64,000 bases of DNA from Kribbella voronezhensis (GCF_004365175.1 NZ_SOCE01000002.1:186001-250000); one strand, 5' to 3'; shown: positions 8,588-16,690, counted from the first letter of the stretch. Translations and numbers: made by a program. Notes: generated by a model from the letters alone, not told the origin.

Positions 8588-8850
8588 CCACGATGGGACC
8601 AGTCGACGGCAACGCGATCGCAGGCGTCATGCACGACCTCTTCGCGCGAGACATGACGACCATGGGATACCAGTGCGCGGGCTGTGGCGGGGCCGGGGTG
8701 ATGGCAGAGCTGGTCGTCTACATGTCGGGACCCGGCGCCGTGGGCCGTTGCCGGGACTGTGACGCGATCCTGCTGGTGCTCACCGAACGACGCGGAATGT
8801 ACTGCGTCGACATGCCTGGAGCGACACAGCCACTGTTCCTTGCGGACTGA
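8584..8850 (+). CDS. DUF6510 zinc-ribbon-like protein
   Basis: The 88-residue protein carries two Cys pairs, C-A-G-C and C-R-D-C, spaced 24 residues apart, as in a zinc ribbon. It matches my recollection of the DUF6510 family of small actinobacterial proteins. The GTG start overlaps the reductase stop by four bases (GTGA), so it is translated with it. A structural or redox role with the reductase and the molybdopterin enzyme is inferred from the operon only. Confidence 0.75.
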   Translation: MTTMGPVDGNAIAGVMHDLFARDMTTMGYQCAGCGGAGVMAELVVYMSGPGAVGRCRDCDAILLVLTERRGMYCVDMPGATQPLFLAD

Positions 8851-8891
8851 CTCCAGGCCGTCCGCTCAACACTCACCTCGAAAGGCGCCCG

Positions 8892-9275
8892 ATGACCATT
8901 CAGACCCCACCCGACCCGACCGCGGCCGAGCAGGCCACGCACTTGCCGGCGGCGATCACGAGGTTCCTGCGTGAGGCCGATCCCCAGCACAAGGCGAACG
9001 CGCACGACCTGCTGTCAGCCTTCACGATCGACGCCACAGTGATCGATGACGACGGCAAGACCTACGTCGGTCACGACGAGATCCACCATTGGCGGAGCGC
9101 GGAGATGAATGGGTTTACGTACACAGTCGAGATCAGCCGCGTAGAGAAGTTCGACGACAACCGGTACGTCGTCACCACTCGTCTCGAGGGCGATTTCCCC
9201 GGCGGAGTTGTCGACATCATCTACCGGTTCACGCTCGCCGGCGATCTGATCCAGCGTCTGGAGATAGCTCCCTGA
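8892..9275 (+). CDS. SnoaL-like (NTF2-fold) protein
   Basis: The 127-residue protein has the NTF2-like pattern: a long N-terminal helix, a D-A-T-V-I-D-D-D-G strand with the conserved aspartate, a G-H-D-E-I helix, and the long bent strands ending in F-T-L-A-G-D-L-I-Q-R-L-E-I. Proteins of this fold include isomerases, hydrolases and purely binding proteins. GAAAGG precedes the ATG. It follows the redox operon by 41 bases and may share its transcript. Confidence 0.75.
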   Translation: MTIQTPPDPTAAEQATHLPAAITRFLREADPQHKANAHDLLSAFTIDATVIDDDGKTYVGHDEIHHWRSAEMNGFTYTVEISRVEKFDDNRYVVTTRLEGDFPGGVVDIIYRFTLAGDLIQRLEIAP

Positions 9276-9398
9276 CGCTCGGTCCGCGCACGAAGCGATG
9301 CGCACCGTAAGATCCGTGACTTGGTGACCACTAACTGGTAGCGAAAGAGCAGCCGGGCGGGAAGCCAGCCAACTGATCAACGGGTAGAGGTGAACATC

Positions 9399-9623
9399 AT
9401 GAGCGGGTGGAGGGAGACGCTCGAGCGATTCCTGGCCACTGATCCGCGTGACGTCGGCTGTGATGAGGCGATGGCTGTGCTGCATCTCTACGCCGAACTG
9501 CAGGCGGCCGGTGTCGACGCGGCCGGGCAGTATCCCGGGGTGGCGGCGCACCTTGCCGGCTGTGAAGCCTGTGCGGAGGATGCCCGCGGGCTACTGGCTG
9601 CTGTCCAGGAGGACGACCGCTAG
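9399..9623 (+). CDS. Small zinc-binding anti-sigma-factor-like protein
   Basis: The 74-residue protein holds the H-L-A-G-C-E-A-C arrangement (H-x3-C-x2-C) with an upstream V-G-C-D-E and a C-terminal amphipathic helix, the pattern of the zinc-binding anti-sigma domain of many actinomycete anti-sigma factors. The ATG eight bases after AGAGG is preferred over the GTG nine bases upstream. No transmembrane helix is present, so it would be cytosolic. The nearest sigma factor is the fused one 1.1 kb downstream; pairing the two is inference. Confidence 0.6.
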   Translation: MSGWRETLERFLATDPRDVGCDEAMAVLHLYAELQAAGVDAAGQYPGVAAHLAGCEACAEDARGLLAAVQEDDR

Positions 9624-9662
9624 CCAAACCAACGGCACGAAGAGAACGAGGAGTTGGTCGCC

Positions 9663-9992
9663 ATGACTGAGAAGTTGCGGGGGATCCAAGCCGAGGACGG
9701 CGGAGCCGTCTCCGCCGCCGACATTCCGAAGGCAGTGACTGCCGGCCGCCTGCTGTACGCCGACGGCGCGAGTCAGGTCTTCACGATCGACGGACGAACC
9801 ACCTATTCCGAGCGAGGCGGCGACAGCGCGGGGGAGTGGTCCGTCGATGACGACGGGCGGTTCTGTTCGTTCTGGCCGCCGTCGTACCGGGCGTGCTACG
9901 CGCTCCGCTGGATGGTCGAGGGGACGCGGATCGTCGGACTCAGATTCACCGGCTTCATGGATGGTGTGACGTTCGAAGGCCGCTACGAGTAG
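9663..9992 (+). CDS. Small hypothetical protein (109 aa)
   Basis: I cannot name the family with certainty. The C-terminal half, with G-E-W-S-V-D-D-D-G-R-F-C-S-F-W-P-P and a following beta segment, resembles secreted beta-sandwich proteins of the DUF995 kind, but no signal peptide is visible here. GAGGAG lies nine bases before the ATG. It follows the anti-sigma-like gene by 39 bases, and its last 38 bases overlap the convergent uracil-DNA-glycosylase-like gene. Confidence 0.5.
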   Translation: MTEKLRGIQAEDGGAVSAADIPKAVTAGRLLYADGASQVFTIDGRTTYSERGGDSAGEWSVDDDGRFCSFWPPSYRACYALRWMVEGTRIVGLRFTGFMDGVTFEGRYE

Positions 9993-10590
9993 CGTCCTTG
10001 ACGGCGGGCTCCGAGATGGCTGCTGCGACCAGGGATTGCAGCGCCGGGATCACGTCGGCCTCGAACCACGGGTTCTTCGCCTGCCACCTGAAGTTGAGCG
10101 GTGACGGGTGGACCAGCGGAATCCGGTCGGGAGCGTAGTCGTCGTACGCGCGCACGGTCTCGGTCAGGTTCTTCTTGGCGGCGGACCCGAGATAGTGCTT
10201 CTGGGCGTAGTTGCCGACAAGAACCGTGAGACGGAGTTCAGGCATCAACCGCAGGATTCTCGGGTGCCACAGTGACGCGAATTCGCGGCGCGGCGGCAGA
10301 TCGCCGTGTGTGCCCTTGCCCGGGTAGTAGAAGTCCATCGGCAGCAGGGCGATCGTGTCCGGGTCGTAGAACTGGGCGTCGGTGAGGGCCAGCCACTCCC
10401 GCAGTTTGATGCCGCTGGCGTCGTTCCACGGGATCTGGCTCTCCTGAGCCTGCTTGCCGGGCGCCTGGCCGATGACGACGATCTTCGACCTCGGTGATGC
10501 GGTGTAGATCGGCTCGTATCCGCGGTCGGTAGCCCACGCGTTCGAGGCATGGTTCCTGATCTCGGCACGCAGCCCGGCGAGTTCGCGCAT
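9955..10590 (-). CDS. Uracil-DNA glycosylase superfamily protein
   Basis: The 211-residue protein shows the two active-site blocks of the family: V-I-G-Q-A-P-G (motif A) and V-H-P-S-P-L-N (motif B). It resembles uracil-DNA-glycosylase family 4/5-like proteins that excise uracil from DNA, although the iron-sulfur cysteines of family 4 are not evident. The second ATG was chosen because AGGA precedes it at proper distance. It is divergent from the sigma-factor fusion gene. Confidence 0.8.
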   Translation of the reverse strand: MRELAGLRAEIRNHASNAWATDRGYEPIYTASPRSKIVVIGQAPGKQAQESQIPWNDASGIKLREWLALTDAQFYDPDTIALLPMDFYYPGKGTHGDLPPRREFASLWHPRILRLMPELRLTVLVGNYAQKHYLGSAAKKNLTETVRAYDDYAPDRIPLVHPSPLNFRWQAKNPWFEADVIPALQSLVAAAISEPAVKDATRSGLRTSHHP

Positions 10591-10686
10591 GAGGTTCCTC
10601 ATTTCGTCGATGAGACCTATTCGTACCAGAAGTGGACTGAATCGACCAGTTGAAGCACAGTCTCACGAGTGGACGGGAGCAGAAAA

Positions 10687-10700
10687 GGACGGTATCGTCC
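10687..10700. promoter_or_regulatory. Palindrome GGACGGTATCGTCC upstream of the sigma fusion
   Basis: The sequence GGACG-GTAT-CGTCC is a perfect five-base-pair inverted repeat, 72 bases before the sigma-fusion start and in the divergent promoter region of the uracil-DNA-glycosylase-like gene. A near copy (GGACTATATCGTCC) lies in the divergent promoter of two acetyltransferase genes. It may be an operator or part of a promoter. Confidence 0.35.
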
Positions 10701-10771
10701 ATCATGTTGTTGCACGGATCCGGCTCGGGCCGGACCCGTGATCACTACACTGCGTTGATCGCCGGAGATCC

Positions 10772-12091
10772 ATGAAGAGCGAAGTTTCCGAGTCCTTGCC
10801 TCAGGTGCGGGTCGTCTCTGCGGAGTCGGCGGCCGAGAACCGCGCCTGGGTTCGCGATTTGAGCAGTCGTGGTGACCGCCGTGAGCTGGCGAGCCGGCGG
10901 CTGTACGAGGTACTTCTCCGGGCGGCCCGGTCAGAGGCGGGGCGACGAGCTGGGAGGCTGCGACTTGCCGGCCCTGAGCTGGACGACATCGCCCACCAGG
11001 CGGCCGCGGACGCCCTGCTGGCGATCTGCGGCAAGGTCGAGACGTTCCGTGGTGACTGCAAGTTCACCACCTGGGCGTACAAGTTCGTGATCTTCGACGT
11101 GGCGGCCAAGGTCAACCGGCACTTCTGGCAGCGGGCCGGTGTTGCCTTCGACGACGAGGACTGGGATCGCCTTCCCGCCCGCTTGGGAATCGAGCCGGAG
11201 GCGCACGCGGAGAGCCGGGATCTGCTGCAAGCCGTACATCGTGCCGTCGACGAAGAACTGACGGCAAAGCAACGGACCGTGTTTGTCGCGTTGGTGCTGA
11301 ACGGGATGCCCACCGATGTGCTGGCGGATCAGCTCGGCGCGACCCACAACGCGATCTACAAGATGATGTTCGATGCCCGCCGGAAGTTGCGGACGGCACT
11401 GGTCGACGCCGGGTACCTGCCGGAGCAGCGGCTCGCGTGGGAGCATCGCGAGGACACAGGCACGAGCGAACCGGTCCGCCTGGAGGTTCAGATGGCAGTC
11501 GTCAACCGCGGGTTCGAAGGCCGAGGCACATCCGGCGATCGGAGACTTCCGCCGGGTCAGCATCTGACCGACGACTTCCCGGTGCTGTCGGCGAGCGTCA
11601 CGCCGCTGATTCCCAAGGACAAGTGGGAGTTGACGATCACCTCGGAGAGCGGGGCACAGCGACGCTGGAACTGGGACGACTTGGCGGCTCTCCCGGTCGA
11701 ACAGGTGGTCGCCGACATCCATTGCGTCACCAGGTGGTCGAAGCTCGGCACTCGCTGGGAAGGCGTCTCCGTCGATACTTTGCTCGCTGACGTGACCACC
11801 GAGGCGACCCACGTCCTGGTCAGCTCCTACGGCGGCTACACGTCCAACCTGCCGCTCGCCGATCTTCGCGGCGGGAAGGCCTGGATCGTCTACCGGTACG
11901 ACGGGCAGGAACTCGGAGCGCTGCACGGTGGTCCGGTCCGTCTGCTCGTCCCGCACCTGTACTTCTGGAAGTCAGCCAAGTGGCTGAACGGTCTGCGGTT
12001 GCTACTGCGCGACGAGCCCGGCTTCTGGGAGCAGGCCGGCTACCACAACCACGGTGATCCGTGGCGCGAGCAACGCTACGAGTTCGACTGA
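10772..12091 (+). CDS. Sigma-70-family sigma factor fused to a molybdopterin oxidoreductase
   Basis: The frame is open for 439 residues. Residues about 60-140 are sigma region 2, with F-R-G-D-C-K-F-T-T-W-A-Y-K-F, and about 155-210 are region 4, with an L-A-D-Q-L-G-A helix-turn-helix. Residues 241-439 are a complete sulfite-oxidase-like domain, with Cys318 in D-I-H-C-V-T-R-W as the molybdenum ligand. GGAG precedes the first ATG. A strong internal TGGAGG sits five bases before Met241, at exactly the point where the free-standing paralogue starts. The locus may therefore make both a fusion and a separate enzyme. No stop codon separates the parts. Confidence 0.8.
   Translation: MKSEVSESLPQVRVVSAESAAENRAWVRDLSSRGDRRELASRRLYEVLLRAARSEAGRRAGRLRLAGPELDDIAHQAAADALLAICGKVETFRGDCKFTTWAYKFVIFDVAAKVNRHFWQRAGVAFDDEDWDRLPARLGIEPEAHAESRDLLQAVHRAVDEELTAKQRTVFVALVLNGMPTDVLADQLGATHNAIYKMMFDARRKLRTALVDAGYLPEQRLAWEHREDTGTSEPVRLEVQMAVVNRGFEGRGTSGDRRLPPGQHLTDDFPVLSASVTPLIPKDKWELTITSESGAQRRWNWDDLAALPVEQVVADIHCVTRWSKLGTRWEGVSVDTLLADVTTEATHVLVSSYGGYTSNLPLADLRGGKAWIVYRYDGQELGALHGGPVRLLVPHLYFWKSAKWLNGLRLLLRDEPGFWEQAGYHNHGDPWREQRYEFD
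11481..11494 (+). promoter_or_regulatory. Internal ribosome binding site within the sigma-oxidoreductase fusion
   Basis: TGGAGG followed by five bases and an in-frame ATG forms a textbook translation start inside the long frame. The residues encoded from this ATG align with the first residues of the paralogous free-standing oxidoreductase (M-A-V then R-G-F). The site argues that the oxidoreductase was, or still is, translated on its own. Confidence 0.6.
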
Positions 12092-12114
12092 CGGGATGCG
12101 CCGGCCGCCACCAT

Positions 12115-12417
12115 CTACTCGACGATCACTCGCGTGGTGTCGAACGCGACGTACCCGGTGAAGTTGTGCCCGACCGTCTCGATCGCTGTCTGCCTGGGAT
12201 GCGGGTAGCACCAGGCGGCGTCGATGTACTCGTCGTGCGAGGTCTTCACGCTGTAGTAGCGAGCTCGTCCCTTCCACGGGCACACAGAAGGCGTCGAGCT
12301 GTCCTTCAAGGTGCCGATGGTGAGCGACTCGGGAGGGAAGTAGCGGTTCCCTTCGATCGAGATGATGTGCTGGGGGTCCGCGTCGGCGAGGAGAACGCCG
12401 TCGATCGTCGCGCGCAC
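12115..12417 (-). CDS. DUF427 domain protein
   Basis: The 100-residue protein has the DUF427 features: I-E-G-N-R-Y-F-P, a C-P-W-K-G turn and A-W-C-Y-P-H-P near the end. The family is small, beta-rich and widespread in actinomycetes and fungi, with no established reaction. The GTG start is chosen because GGAAGGA precedes it; longer reading gives low-complexity sequence unlike the family. It ends 24 bases from the convergent fusion gene and follows the alpha/beta hydrolase gene on the same strand. Confidence 0.8.
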   Translation of the reverse strand: MRATIDGVLLADADPQHIISIEGNRYFPPESLTIGTLKDSSTPSVCPWKGRARYYSVKTSHDEYIDAAWCYPHPRQTAIETVGHNFTGYVAFDTTRVIVE

Positions 12418-12487
12418 TGTCGTCCTTCCGGTAGAGGCCTGCACAGACTTTGTGTCCGTCCGGGTGCCCTTCTTACCCGCGACGCCG

Positions 12488-13351
12488 CTACTTGACGGTG
12501 TCGTCGTAAAAGCTGTTGATCTCGTCAACGATCTCTTGCAGGCAGTCCTCCAGCGCGAAGTGGCCGGAATCGAGGCGAATGAGCTTCGCGTCGGGAAGGT
12601 CACGCAGATACGCCTCTCCGCCGGCCGGGGTGAAGAAGAAGTCACCCTGGCCCCAGAGGATCAGCGTCTTGGGCTGGTCGCGGCGTAGTCGGCGCTGCCA
12701 GTCCGGGTACTTCGCGGCGTTCGTGCGGTAGTCGTACAAGAGGTCCAGTTGCACCGCGTGTGCTCGCGGTCGGGTCAGGAAGTGCAGATCGAGGTTCCAG
12801 TTGTCCGGGCTGATCTTCGCCGGGTCGGGATGACCCGTGAGGTAGATCGCCTTCACCGTTTCCGGTTCGAGCAACGCCTCGAGCGGCGCTTCGGTCCGGG
12901 CATTGCGATCGCTCCAGAAGGCCCGGCGCATCGTGTCCCAGACAGGCGTAAAGCCTTCCTCGTAGCTGTTGGCGTTCTGGATGACCTGCCACTGCAGCCA
13001 GTCGGGATGAAGTGAGATCAGCCGGTTCCCGATCGGGCCGCCGTGGGCCTGGAGGTACAAACCCATCGGCCCGGTGAAGCCGATCGCGAGCAGTGTCTCG
13101 TCGACGATCTCCGCGAGACTGTCGAAGGTGTAGTCCCAGCCGGCCGGATCCGGAATCTCGGAATTCCCGAAACCGGGGTAGTCGAGCGCGAGCAGATGGA
13201 ACCTGTCGGCAAGCGCCGGCAACAGGTTCCGGAACTGGTGCGACGACGAAACCGATCCGCCGAGCAGCAGGAGCTTCGGTGCTCCGGGCTTCCCCGCTTC
13301 ACGGTAGAAGATCTCCAATCCGCCGGCGGACACGATCCGAAAACTCGTCAT
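12488..13351 (-). CDS. Alpha/beta hydrolase with altered nucleophile position
   Basis: The 287-residue protein follows the epoxide hydrolase/haloalkane dehalogenase fold: oxyanion strand L-L-L-G-G-S, D-Y-P-G-F-G-N-S, cap region rich in Trp, a late L-I-L-W-G-Q-G-D strand and the catalytic histidine in D-S-G-H-F. At the nucleophile elbow it reads L-Y-L-Q-A-H-G-G-P-I-G, where relatives normally have Asp after Gln; here it is Ala102. GGAG precedes the ATG at the right distance. It may be inactive, use another residue, or act as a binding protein. Confidence 0.82.
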   Translation of the reverse strand: MTSFRIVSAGGLEIFYREAGKPGAPKLLLLGGSVSSSHQFRNLLPALADRFHLLALDYPGFGNSEIPDPAGWDYTFDSLAEIVDETLLAIGFTGPMGLYLQAHGGPIGNRLISLHPDWLQWQVIQNANSYEEGFTPVWDTMRRAFWSDRNARTEAPLEALLEPETVKAIYLTGHPDPAKISPDNWNLDLHFLTRPRAHAVQLDLLYDYRTNAAKYPDWQRRLRRDQPKTLILWGQGDFFFTPAGGEAYLRDLPDAKLIRLDSGHFALEDCLQEIVDEINSFYDDTVK

Positions 13352-13500
13352 GGACACTCCATACTCATTCCGCAGGGCTGTGACCGAGCGCCGTACGACG
13401 GCGGTGTCGTAGCGACCAGCTGATCGATCAGGCGTTCGCGCTCTCGGAGGTTGGCCTCGGCAACTGAAGGCGGCCTCACCCGTCACTTCGGTCCTGTGGC

Positions 13501-13941
13501 TCAGTCGGCCTCGTCCAGCCCGAACGGCTCGTCGTCCACGACATGAATCGCGGCTTCCTCGGCGCTCGCCGCACCCCCGTCGACCCCGACGTCGGTCGCG
13601 ATGAGCTCTTCGTCGAGATCGAGAGATGATCCTTCGTCGGGAGCGACGAGGCGGCCGGCGCGGCTGCGGCCGACCTGCGGACCATCGACGTACTCCGGCG
13701 GTACGGCGTACGGATCGATGTCCGGCTCCTCCTGTGCCAGGCGCTGTTCGAAGGTCTCACCCTGCAATGCCTCCGTCGCGGTGGTACCGAAGCCTTCGCC
13801 GGCCGACCACCTCTCCGGCGGTGAGTAGCCTTCGTCGAGAAGGTCGGCGACCCCTCGCTCATCGAGCGTGTCGGAGAACTGAAGCTGGTCCTCGTCGTCC
13901 ACGCTGTAGGTGCCGTAGTACTCGCGGCTGACCTCGCTCAC
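13501..13941 (-). CDS. DUF5709 family protein
   Basis: The 146-residue acidic protein carries the block E-Y-Y-G-T-Y-S-V-D-D-E-D-Q-L near the start, followed by G-Y-S-P-P-E-R-W and R-L-A-Q-E-E-P-D, which I associate with DUF5709, a soluble actinobacterial family of unknown role. It is rich in Asp and Glu and probably partly disordered. GGAGGG lies three bases before the GTG start, so the longer frame is not used. Confidence 0.8.
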   Translation of the reverse strand: MSEVSREYYGTYSVDDEDQLQFSDTLDERGVADLLDEGYSPPERWSAGEGFGTTATEALQGETFEQRLAQEEPDIDPYAVPPEYVDGPQVGRSRAGRLVAPDEGSSLDLDEELIATDVGVDGGAASAEEAAIHVVDDEPFGLDEAD

Positions 13942-14217
13942 GCGCCCTCCTGTCAACGGGCCGGCTGCGTGCCGGCTTCTCAGGAGAGTTGGTGTCGGCT
14001 CAGCACGGAGGCTTACTTTTCGCAGACGATCAACGTGAGCCCGCCCGATCTCGGCTCCGAGGTACGCTACTCGAATGGCGGACTGCTCGCCGACGTTCGT
14101 CGGACGGCTCTGGGAAGTCGGTTGCCGCAGGCCCATGACCTGGCCGGCTGACTGCACTCCGCCGAGCGTGTCCACGAACCGGCAGCAATCGTCGCGCCGC
14201 CCCGATAGGCTCTTTGC

Positions 14218-14853
14218 GTGCCCGAGACAGTGAACGACGTCGACCGCCGCTTGACCGCGCGCGGCGCGGCCACGAGAGCGCGGATCGTCGCGTCCGCCGA
14301 TGAGCTGATGTCGCTCAAGGGCACCGCCGCGACCACGCTCGACGAGGTGATAGCGGCCAGTGGGACCAGCAAGTCACAGCTCTACCGGCATTTCGCCGAC
14401 AAGAGCGCCTTGGTCCAGGCAGTGATCGAACTGCGGGGCAGCCGAGTGCTCGAGCGGGAGGAGCAGTACCTGCGCAGGGTCGACTCGTTCAGCGGTCTCG
14501 AGCGCTGGTGCAGAGCGATTCTCCAACGCGTGACAGTACGCCGCGGCGCGCTGGGCTGCGAGTTGGGAGCCCTGTCGACCGAACTCTCCGATCACGACGA
14601 AGCCGCGCGCATCGATCTCGACGCGCACCTGACCAACTGGATCTCCCTGCTGGCCGCTGCGCTCGAGCGGATGAAGGCCAACAACACGCTGTCTCGGGAG
14701 GCTGATTCCCAGCGGCTGGCAACCGGGATCATGGCCGCGATTCAGGGCGGTTACGTTCTCGCCCAAGCGGCCCGGGATCCCGGCCCGATGCAGATCGCGC
14801 TCGAGCTGGCGATGGACTCGGTCCGCGCGCATGCGAAGTCGCCTGGTGAGTAG
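14218..14853 (+). CDS. TetR-family transcriptional regulator
   Basis: The 211-residue protein has an N-terminal TetR helix-turn-helix at about residues 20-66, with T-L-D-E-V-I-A-A-S-G-T-S-K-S-Q-L-Y-R-H-F, followed by a helical ligand-binding domain containing R-R-G-A-L-G-C-E-L-G. The GTG start has no strong Shine-Dalgarno. It is followed 34 bases later by a degenerate short-chain dehydrogenase that may be its target or co-transcribed partner. Confidence 0.88.
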   Translation: MPETVNDVDRRLTARGAATRARIVASADELMSLKGTAATTLDEVIAASGTSKSQLYRHFADKSALVQAVIELRGSRVLEREEQYLRRVDSFSGLERWCRAILQRVTVRRGALGCELGALSTELSDHDEAARIDLDAHLTNWISLLAAALERMKANNTLSREADSQRLATGIMAAIQGGYVLAQAARDPGPMQIALELAMDSVRAHAKSPGE

Positions 14854-14887
14854 GTAAGAAGCGGGTCCGGTACGCGCTCCAACAATC

Positions 14888-15661
14888 ATGTGGTCAGGGG
14901 CGAATCCGGGAAGACCGTTCGATGGCCGAGTCGCCTTGGTGACCGGAGCGGGTGGTCAGCTCGAGCGGGCGATTGCCGAGCAGTTGGCTGCCGCCGGTGC
15001 CGCGGTCGCGGTCGTCGCCAGGTCGGCGGCTCGGGTGGACGCCACGGTGGCAGCCATTCGCGCAGCCGGTGGTGAGGCCGACGGGTTCACCGCCGACCTG
15101 GCTGACCTCGAGGCCGTTCCAGAAGTCGTGCAGGGTGTCGAGCGGGTGTTCGGCGAGGTCGATGTCCTGGTCAGCCACGCTGTCACAGTGGCGCCGCTGG
15201 GCGGCGTCAGCACACTGGAGCCGGCGGCTGTACTTCGTTCGCTGACCGTCAATGTCGCCAGCGTGGTGGTTCTCGCCGGTGCGGTCATCCCGCCGATGCT
15301 TCATCAGCGGTGGGGCCGGATCGTCAACGTGTGCGCGGCGGTCGGCAACCTGGTTTCCTGGCCCGGCGGCAACATCTACGCGGCGTGCGTGGCTGCGTCG
15401 GAAGCGCACACCGTCAACCTGGCCGAGGAACTCTCCGGCACCGGGATCACGGTCAATGCTCTCCGAGCGCACAGAGCGGGTACGGCTCTGCAGACCTGGC
15501 TCGCCGGCGTGGATCCCGAGGCAGTCGACGATCCCTTGATCCGGCGATTCGTTCTCGACGTCACCGGCCTCGGGGTGGCCGGCCCGGACCGGTCTGCCGT
15601 AGGTCTCGTCGATCGTCTGATCTCGACACAGACGGGTCGTATCTGGGCCGACCTGAGCTGA
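14888..15661 (+). CDS. Short-chain dehydrogenase/reductase homologue with degenerate active site
   Basis: The 257-residue protein keeps the SDR fold, but the nucleotide loop reads T-G-A-G-G-Q-L-E-R in place of T-G-x3-G-I-G. The catalytic region has Tyr164 followed by A-A-C-V, so the catalytic lysine (expected at 168) is Val. The catalytic serine region reads N-V-C-A-A, with no Ser. The structural Asn in V-N-V-A is present. It may have lost dehydrogenase activity and serve as a binding protein. It is downstream of the TetR gene in the same direction. Confidence 0.75.
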   Translation: MWSGANPGRPFDGRVALVTGAGGQLERAIAEQLAAAGAAVAVVARSAARVDATVAAIRAAGGEADGFTADLADLEAVPEVVQGVERVFGEVDVLVSHAVTVAPLGGVSTLEPAAVLRSLTVNVASVVVLAGAVIPPMLHQRWGRIVNVCAAVGNLVSWPGGNIYAACVAASEAHTVNLAEELSGTGITVNALRAHRAGTALQTWLAGVDPEAVDDPLIRRFVLDVTGLGVAGPDRSAVGLVDRLISTQTGRIWADLS

Positions 15662-15688
15662 TGAACCCAGCGCTGCGGGTCGGTGGAG

Positions 15689-16669
15689 CTAGAGCCAGCC
15701 GGAGCGCCGGAAGGTCGCGTAGAGGGCAGCGCATCCGGCGACGATGAGGCCGAGGATCATGAAGTAGCCGTAGCGCCAATGGAGCTCGGGCATGTTGTCG
15801 AAGTTCATCCCGTAGATCGCGCACACCACGGTCGGGCCGGCGGCGATTGCGATCCAGGCGGAGATCCGGCGCATGTCGTCGTTCTGCTGAACCGAAACCC
15901 GCGCAACATGCGCATCCAGCGCGGAGCCCAGGAGCTTGTCGAGAGTGTCGGTCTGTTCACACACTCTGGCGACGTGGCCGGCGACGTTGCGGAAGTACAC
16001 CGCGGCTTCCGAGTCGACGTGCAGGAGGTCGGCGCGTGCGAACTGCTCGATCGGTTCGCGCAAAGGGACTACGGCCCGGCGCATCTCCAGCACCTCCCGC
16101 TTCAGCATGTAGATGCGTTCGGCCTCGCTCGTGCACCTGACGCCGAAGACCGCCGCCTCGATCGCGTCGACGTCAGCCTCGATGGACGTGCTCGCAGATG
16201 CGTAGGTGTCCACGACCGCATCGCAGATGGCCCAAAGAACGGCCGCTGGTCCGTGTGACAGCGCCAGTGGCATCTCGTCGAGCGTCGCGAGCGTCCGCTC
16301 CAGGTCGCTTCGGTCGCCGTGCCAAACGGTCACCACGTAGTCATGGCCGAGAAAGACGCTGACCTGCCCGGTGCTGACCGCCTGAACATCGTCGAGGTAG
16401 TGCACCGTGCACAACACGACGGCCAGGGCGTCGCCGTACCGTTCGACCTTGGGTCGTTGATGCGATGCCTGCGCGTCTTCGACCGCCAGATCGTGCAAGC
16501 CGAACAGCCGCTGGGCGTTGCACAACTCCGCGTCAGACGGCTCGTGAAGATCGATCCAGGCGAACGCGGCATCTGATGTCGTCCGGTCTCTGGCAACGGC
16601 TTCGAGCTCATCGGGTTGCCGTTGGCCGTCGGCGTACAGCTCGCTGTGCACGATCATCGCTTGGTCCAC
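15689..16669 (-). CDS. corA: CorA-type magnesium/cobalt transporter
   Basis: The 326-residue protein has a large cytoplasmic N-terminal domain with a long helix and two C-terminal membrane segments. The first ends in the signature Y-G-M-N-F followed by M-P-E-L in the periplasmic loop, which selects hydrated Mg2+. It ends with a short basic cytoplasmic tail. A GTG start is used; an ATG four codons in is an alternative. It ends 27 bases after the convergent SDR gene. Confidence 0.9.
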   Translation of the reverse strand: MDQAMIVHSELYADGQRQPDELEAVARDRTTSDAAFAWIDLHEPSDAELCNAQRLFGLHDLAVEDAQASHQRPKVERYGDALAVVLCTVHYLDDVQAVSTGQVSVFLGHDYVVTVWHGDRSDLERTLATLDEMPLALSHGPAAVLWAICDAVVDTYASASTSIEADVDAIEAAVFGVRCTSEAERIYMLKREVLEMRRAVVPLREPIEQFARADLLHVDSEAAVYFRNVAGHVARVCEQTDTLDKLLGSALDAHVARVSVQQNDDMRRISAWIAIAAGPTVVCAIYGMNFDNMPELHWRYGYFMILGLIVAGCAALYATFRRSGWL

Positions 16670-16690
16670 GCCTGCATCGCAGTCGCCATG

